From the NCBI GenBank assembly GCA_000437515.1, contig FR898435.1, positions 15,275 through 25,988 on the forward strand: a stretch of DNA of 10,714 bases, written 5' to 3'. Each line of letters begins with the position of its first letter. The stretch's first letter is position 1. Positions 7,278 through 10,714 of the stretch are shown here, one piece after another. The notes beneath the pieces were generated by a model. The model searched no databases and was not told the origin of the DNA. It saw only the letters and a program-made list of their open reading frames with translations. This DNA is from Acidiphilium sp. CAG:727. Its GTDB lineage: Bacteria > Bacillota > Clostridia > Christensenellales > Borkfalkiaceae. A program made the position numbers and the translations under genes.

Positions 7278-8774
7278 ATGAAACTGAACTTTGAAGAATA
7301 CAAAAGCAAGGTCTATGCCTGTTGGACGGGTAAAAACATAGGCGGCACGATAGGCGGTCCTTACGAGGGCAAGCGAGAAATTTTAAACGTAACGGGTTTT
7401 ACCACTAAGCCGGGCGAAGCTCTGCCTAACGACGATCTCGATCTGCAACTTGTATGGCTGCACGCGGTCGAATCCGAGGGAGCAAAAAACATTACAGCCG
7501 AGGTGCTCGGCGAGTATTGGCTGTCGTTTATAAGCGGATATTGGAACGAATACGGTATTGCGCACGAAAATATGTTAAGAGGCATTATTCCGCCTCTTTG
7601 CGGCGATTTCGATAACGCCTGGAAACATTCCAACGGCGCATGGATTCGTACGGAAATCTGGGCGACTCTTGCGCCCGGTTATCCCGATCTTGCCGTTCGT
7701 TTTGCCATAGAGGACGCAAAAGTCGATCACGGCTTGGGCGAGGGCACTTATGCTGCTGCGTTCGTCGCCGCAATCGAAAGCGCGGCGTTTGTCGTTTCCG
7801 ACGTAAACGAACTTATTGAAATAGGTTTGTCAAAAATTCCCGAAAACTGCCGGATGGCTGAGACCGTCCGTCTTGTAATAAAGTGTTTTAACGAGGGTAA
7901 AACGGCTATAGAAACAAGAAATATCGTTCAAAAAGCAAACGCGGATATCGGCGATGGTTGGTTTCAGGCTCCGTCCAACGTAGGTTTTGTAGTAATCGGA
8001 TTGCTTTACGGAGAGGGTGATTTTAAAAAGTCCGTGCTTACCGCGCTTAACTGCGGTGACGATACCGACTGCACGGCAGGTACAATCGGCTCGATAATGG
8101 GCATTATTTACGGCGAAAAGGGGTTACCCAAAGACTGGTGCGAATATATCGGTGACAAAATAGTTACAGGCACTATAAACCCGTGCATTGCTTTTCCGTC
8201 GGTAAAATCCTGCAAGGAGTTAACCGAAAGAGTTTGTTCGCTCGCGCCCGCCGTTTTGCGCCCTAATTCTACTAACGCTTTGAGCGTGGAATTATGCGAT
8301 AAAACCGAGCTTTCTTCAGACGAAAAAGCCACGTTGCATTTACCCTACGGTAAAGCGGAAGAAACCGACGGCATGCGCGCCTCACTTTTTTCGCTTAAAG
8401 AAAACGCGTTTTCTAAAAAAATCGGCTGTATTACGGTTGTTTTAACTTACGAACGCGGTTTGAAAATCACGCCGAACGAGGAAAAGACGATATCGCTTAA
8501 AGTTATAAACAACGTAAAAGCGTACGGCAATCTTCCGCACACGGCAAGATTTAAACTTTGGCTGCCCGACGGCTTTACGGCGGATAAATCGTCGTTCGAC
8601 GTTTTTGTGCCGCACTGGACGCCGTTTACGCTCGATTGCGCGTCCGACGAAGTCAAAATAAAAATCAAAGCGGGTGAAGAAATCGACGCGCTGAATGAAA
8701 TTCTTATAGAAACAAGCGTAAACGGCAGATATACAAAAGGGTATATCTCGCTCGTGTTCATTGCTGCAATATAA
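7278..8774 (+). CDS. ADP-ribosylglycohydrolase (DraG-like) family protein with C-terminal beta-sandwich
   Basis: This 498-residue protein has no signal peptide, so it is cytoplasmic. The N-terminal 300 residues carry the all-alpha ADP-ribosylglycohydrolase fold signature: K-V-Y-A-C-W-x-G-K-x-I-G-G-T-I-G-G-P (11-28), the first acidic metal motif N51-D-D-L-D55-L-Q, S-N-G-A-W-I-R (118-124), a G-x-G-T-Y-A-A-A-F helix (154-162) and the second metal motif N258-C-G-D-D-T-D-C-T-A-G-T (to 269). Family members bind a two-metal cluster and hydrolyse N- or O-glycosidic ADP-ribose bonds. Many bacterial homologues lie near sugar-use genes, and their true substrate is unknown. Residues about 310-498 form an extra beta-rich domain (LKVINNVKAYG, FKLWLPDGF, VPHWTPF, ending in K-I-K-I-K-A-G-E-E and LIETSVNGRY) like the sandwich caps of sugar-active enzymes. 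No clear Shine-Dalgarno precedes the ATG. The DUF4127 relic follows after 20 bases. Confidence 0.88.
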   Translation: MKLNFEEYKSKVYACWTGKNIGGTIGGPYEGKREILNVTGFTTKPGEALPNDDLDLQLVWLHAVESEGAKNITAEVLGEYWLSFISGYWNEYGIAHENMLRGIIPPLCGDFDNAWKHSNGAWIRTEIWATLAPGYPDLAVRFAIEDAKVDHGLGEGTYAAAFVAAIESAAFVVSDVNELIEIGLSKIPENCRMAETVRLVIKCFNEGKTAIETRNIVQKANADIGDGWFQAPSNVGFVVIGLLYGEGDFKKSVLTALNCGDDTDCTAGTIGSIMGIIYGEKGLPKDWCEYIGDKIVTGTINPCIAFPSVKSCKELTERVCSLAPAVLRPNSTNALSVELCDKTELSSDEKATLHLPYGKAEETDGMRASLFSLKENAFSKKIGCITVVLTYERGLKITPNEEKTISLKVINNVKAYGNLPHTARFKLWLPDGFTADKSSFDVFVPHWTPFTLDCASDEVKIKIKAGEEIDALNEILIETSVNGRYTKGYISLVFIAAI

Positions 8775-8786
8775 TCCGATAAACAT

Positions 8787-8790
8787 AGGG
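8787..8790 (+). promoter_or_regulatory. Remnant ribosome binding site of the DUF4127 relic
   Basis: AGGG lies 4 bases before the ATG at 8795, within the 20-base spacer after the ADP-ribosylglycohydrolase stop. It supports 8795 as the ancestral start and suggests the two genes were once translated from one message. Confidence 0.45.
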
Positions 8791-8794
8791 ATTT

Positions 8795-9204
8795 ATGAAA
8801 AAATCGTTTATTTACCCTTGGACGAAAGACCTTGCAATTATGATTTTTGCGGATTCATGGTGCAACATAACAAAGAAATAGACTTTGTAAGACCAAAAAG
8901 TCTGATTTAGGCTAAAAAAAACGCCTGCGGATTATCATGCGGTTAAAAACTTTTTATCGAGCGAATGCGCCGACGCCGATTATCTTATTTTAGCCGTAGA
9001 TATGCTTTTATATGGCGGAATCGTTCCGTCAAGACTACATTTTCTTTCGTAGGAAGAAATATTTTCAAGGGTAGATTTTATCAAAACGTTAAAAGAAATC
9101 AACCCGAAATTAAAAATCTTTGCGTTTTCGCTCGTCACGCGTTGCCCGACCTATTCGAGCGGTGCGATTTTGCTTTTATAAGGAAAAAACACAACATTTT
9201 TTGA
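8795..9204 (+). pseudogene. DUF4127 family protein, frameshifted and 3'-truncated relic
   Basis: Reading across frames recovers the N-terminal part of a DUF4127 protein. ATG 8795 begins M-K-K. A frame change in the A-run at 8798-8803 leads into IVYLPLDERPCNYDF (8803 onward), then EIDFVRPKSLI up to a TAG at 8908-8910. After a second frame change near the A8 run (8914-8921) it continues as LKKTPAD, then DADYLILAVDMLLYGGIVPSRLHFLS. An in-frame TAG at 9050-9052 interrupts this, and EEIFSRVDFIKTLKEINPKLKIFAFSLVTRCPTYSSG follows in two contiguous stretches. A third frame change near 9163 gives C-D-F-A-F-I-R and a TGA at 9202. The PLDERP, YGG-x-VPSR and R-x-P-x-Y-S-S blocks are the family's strongest N-terminal signatures. 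Intact members run to roughly 500 residues; about 130 remain. The family's function is unknown. Three frame changes, an internal stop and the missing 3' end mean true decay rather than a sequencing slip, though two frame changes lie at A-runs. Confidence 0.85.
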
Positions 9205-9209
9205 ATTTT

Positions 9210-9235
9210 CCCCACCTTTTTGGGGGTTGGGTGGG
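9210..9235 (+). terminator. C-run/G-run inverted repeat after the DUF4127 relic
   Basis: CCCACC (9211-9216) can pair with GGTGGG (9230-9235), and alternatively CCCC with the GGGGG at 9222-9226 across TTTTT. There is no T-run after the right arm, so it is a weak terminator candidate. It lies close to where recognisable DUF4127 sequence ends, so it might also mark a deletion scar. Confidence 0.3.
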
Positions 9236-9283
9236 TGACAAGCGGCACTTCGAGCCATATACTTTTGATGATGATATAGTGTC

Positions 9284-9305
9284 GATATATTTTAGAAAAT
9301 ATATC
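9284..9305. promoter_or_regulatory. Perfect 22-bp palindrome, candidate operator
   Basis: GATATATTTT-AG-AAAATATATC has 10-bp arms with no mismatch and a 2-base centre, a shape typical of sites for dimeric helix-turn-helix regulators. It lies 128 bases before the repeat-protein ATG, and its centre is about 25 bases upstream of a TATAAA, roughly where a -35 box would be. The A/T-rich arms make chance formation easier than for mixed sequence, and the regulator is unknown. Confidence 0.5.
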
Positions 9306-9342
9306 TTAATGCTTTGTTGTATAAATCACCATATCACAGCAA

Positions 9343-9403
9343 CGAGAGATTTTCAAGAATCGATGACAAAAATTTCTCGGCAAACCGAGGGCGAACCTCG
9401 CCC
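9343..9403 (+). promoter_or_regulatory. Cluster of overlapping hairpins in the probable leader RNA
   Basis: Hairpin 1 pairs CGAGAGATTTT (9343-9353) with AAAATTTCTCG (9369-9379): 11 bp, one G-U, 15-base loop. Its right arm overlaps hairpin 2, CTCGG-CAAA-CCGAG (9376-9389). That overlaps hairpin 3, GGGCGA-ACC-TCGCCC (9389-9403), and the alternative CGAGG-GCGAA-CCTCG (9386-9400). Hairpins 1 and 2 cannot form together. The cluster ends 13 bases before the ribosome binding site. It matches no riboswitch class I recognise, and a leader peptide is not evident. Confidence 0.45.
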
Positions 9404-9416
9404 GAAAACGACATCA

Positions 9417-9424
9417 AAGGAAGG
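9417..9424 (+). promoter_or_regulatory. Ribosome binding site for the secreted repeat protein
   Basis: AAGGAAGG ends 8 bases before the ATG at 9433 and decides that start, since the coding frame has no other good start nearby. Confidence 0.7.
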
Positions 9425-9432
9425 AACGTAAT

Positions 9433-10714
9433 ATGAAACAAACATTGACAAAAACAAGACTATCGATGATGCTTCTTGTGGTATGTTTTGCGCTTGTGCT
9501 CGGCATAGTGTTTGCAAACCCTGTGGACACAGCGCGCGCGGAAGAGACAGACACGCGCATTGTAGTCAGCACTATCACCGCAACTTCAAACATCGACGAC
9601 ATTATAGGCTTCGGAAAAAGCGTAAAAAGTCCGTCTTTTAATATAGAGGAAGACGTACCGGCGCAGTTCCAAACCCAGTACAACTGGAAAAAGAAGACCG
9701 CGGCTGGCGACTGGGAAAGTTATACGAATGCAACGTTTATGGAAGGGACTTATAGATATAGAACTCAAATTCGTATCGATAGAGACAGCGGCGGGGCGAC
9801 AACCCACGTGCTTGACAAAAACGGCATTACCGTCACGGTAAACGGCAAAAAATGGGACAATTCCACCCCTGAAATTTATGCTGAGTATTCGTTCGCTTGG
9901 GTTGAGTCGGAAGAATATCCCGTCACAGTCCCGGCAGGCACGCCGCTGGATTTTGTTAAAGACAATAAATGGAATATCGACAGTACTTATATCAACCAAG
10001 CGATAACTGCGTTTTCGGTGGCGGACGGCGCGGCAGGCGGCACAAAACCTTACACGTTCTCAAAGGTTTCCGGCCCCGAGTGGATTAACGTTGCGGCAGA
10101 CGGCACGGTTTCGGGGACACCGACCGTTTTGGGCGCAAACGCAGACCTTGTGATTAAGGTCACGGACAACGCGGCGGAACCCGCCACAAAGGAAATCACC
10201 CTGCGTGTCGGCAACACGTACGTACTCCCCGCAGACCGCGAAGTAATCAGCGTAATCAAGGCAACTTCAAACATCGGTGAAATATTAGGTTATGGAAAAC
10301 GCGTAGTTAAACCGTCGTTCACTTTTACGGAAGGCACGCAGGCAAATTTTCCCTATTCCATGGGTCACTGGTATAAGAAAGAAGGAACAGAGTGGAAAAG
10401 ATATAAAGAAGCGACGTTTACGGAAGGAACTTATATGTATGGTAACCAGCTTCGCGTCGATGACGAAGCAGGAAGGACTCACGTATTAAACAAAGACGGC
10501 GTATCCGTTTATATCGACGATGTGTTGTGCGCGGACAATCAAAAACCCGAGATTTATGACACTTATTCATTAATATACGTTGACACCGCTGAACATGAAG
10601 TTGTCAAAGCAGTAAACGACGAGCTTGTGCCCGTTACCGACCTTGAAAAAGTGTTCAACGAAACGGCGCAAGAGCCGACCTTTGGCGGAACGCTTGTCAG
10701 GGACACCGACTTCG
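9433..10714 (+). CDS. Secreted repeat protein with putative Ig domain, 3'-truncated by window edge
   Basis: The frame is open from ATG 9433 to the window end (427 codons plus one base), so the C-terminus is missing. A basic N-terminus, a long hydrophobic core and A-R-A36 before E-E-T-D give a Sec signal peptide for signal peptidase I, not a lipobox. The mature part alternates two elements. The first is a novel-looking repeat of about 120 residues at 44-166 and again at 271-391, with shared landmarks ATSNI-(D/G)-(D/E)-I-(I/L)-G-(F/Y)-GK, PSF, A-T-F-x-E-G-T-Y, THVL-(D/N)-K-(N/D)-G, PEIY and Y-S. The second, between them (about 167-265), resembles a putative Ig (He_PIG-type) domain: KPYTFSKVSGPEWINV, DGTVSGTPT and VIKVTDNA. 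It is probably a cell-surface or adhesin-like protein whose anchor lies beyond the window. Codons look richer in G/C at third positions than those of the lipoprotein genes. Function is unknown. Confidence 0.82.
   Translation, partial: MKQTLTKTRLSMMLLVVCFALVLGIVFANPVDTARAEETDTRIVVSTITATSNIDDIIGFGKSVKSPSFNIEEDVPAQFQTQYNWKKKTAAGDWESYTNATFMEGTYRYRTQIRIDRDSGGATTHVLDKNGITVTVNGKKWDNSTPEIYAEYSFAWVESEEYPVTVPAGTPLDFVKDNKWNIDSTYINQAITAFSVADGAAGGTKPYTFSKVSGPEWINVAADGTVSGTPTVLGANADLVIKVTDNAAEPATKEITLRVGNTYVLPADREVISVIKATSNIGEILGYGKRVVKPSFTFTEGTQANFPYSMGHWYKKEGTEWKRYKEATFTEGTYMYGNQLRVDDEAGRTHVLNKDGVSVYIDDVLCADNQKPEIYDTYSLIYVDTAEHEVVKAVNDELVPVTDLEKVFNETAQEPTFGGTLVRDTDF
9562..9930 (+). repeat. Repeat unit 1 of the secreted protein
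   Basis: Residues 44-166. It contains STITATSNIDDIIGFGK, an aromatic W-K-K-K segment, A-T-F-M-E-G-T-Y-R-Y-R, Q-I-R-I-D, THVLDKNGITVTVNGK and PEIYAEYSFAWV. It pairs with the unit at 10243-10605 at protein level, with about half or more of the landmark positions identical by eye. Confidence 0.8.
10243..10605 (+). repeat. Repeat unit 2 of the secreted protein
   Basis: Residues 271-391. It contains SVIKATSNIGEILGYGK, W-Y-K-K-E-G, A-T-F-T-E-G-T-Y-M-Y, Q-L-R-V-D, THVLNKDGVSVYIDD and PEIYDTYSLIYV. The DNA around both starts shares GCAACTTCAAACATCG exactly, so this duplication looks younger than those in the lipoproteins. Confidence 0.8.

Larger units (their letters stand above)
9205..9432 (+). other. 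Non-coding control region between the relic and the repeat protein
   Basis: No coding signal is seen. From left to right it holds a C-run/G-run inverted repeat (9210-9235), an A/T-rich stretch with a 22-bp palindrome (9284-9305), a possible -10 box TATAAA (9320-9325), a hairpin cluster (9343-9403) and a strong ribosome binding site (9417-9424). This order is what a regulated promoter with a structured leader would look like. The promoter itself is inferred; no good -35 box is visible at the usual distance. Confidence 0.5.

Noticed and set aside
8965..9204. A + strand open frame of about 79 codons downstream of the ADP-ribosylglycohydrolase
   Set aside because: Most of it is the wrong frame of the DUF4127 relic; the conserved family blocks are read in the neighbouring frame until about 9163.
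8795..9204. Programmed ribosomal frameshifting as an explanation for the broken DUF4127 frames
   Set aside because: Several frame changes, an additional in-frame TAG and a missing C-terminus cannot be explained by one recoding event.
9222..9235. G-quadruplex motif in GGGGGTTGGGTGGG
   Set aside because: Only three G-tracts of three or more are present, so the usual four-tract requirement is not met.

Overview
The window is a stretch of bacterial chromosome with all supported genes on the + strand. Codon usage, Gram-positive style lipoprotein signals, strong GGAGG-type ribosome binding sites and the protein families point to an uncultured gut-type Clostridia (Bacillota). The Christensenellales are my best guess, but that is inference from family and codon flavour, not from a marker gene.

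Layout. Positions 1-1521 hold the 3' part of a DUF4838 protein (glycoside-hydrolase-like), cut by the window edge. After a 12-bp gap comes a large lipoprotein (1534-4725) with Ig-like domains and two beta-helix-like (GLUG-type) modules. A second lipoprotein (4807-7185) shares its C-terminal architecture and carries a tandem Ig-like stalk. A G/C-rich hairpin (7211-7243) separates this surface-protein pair from a cytoplasmic ADP-ribosylglycohydrolase-family enzyme (7278-8774). Twenty bases later is a decayed, truncated DUF4127 gene (8795 to about 9200) that no single reading frame shows. A 230-bp control region follows, with a perfect 22-bp palindrome and a cluster of overlapping hairpins. It leads into a secreted repeat protein (9433 to beyond the right edge) that is open at the window end.

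How the parts may fit together. The two lipoproteins and the secreted repeat protein would sit at or outside the cell surface. The DUF4838 protein resembles carbohydrate-active enzymes. ADP-ribosylglycohydrolase-family and DUF4127 proteins are, as I recall, often found near glycan-use genes in Clostridia. The simplest reading is a surface glycan-interaction or utilisation locus in which one member (DUF4127) is being lost. No substrate can be named from the sequence.

I see no tRNA, rRNA, CRISPR array, transposase, integrase, toxin-antitoxin pair or recognisable defence system. The most noteworthy items are the hidden DUF4127 relic, the three related copies of a sandwich-plus-helix surface module across two adjacent genes, and the palindrome/hairpin control region before the last gene.
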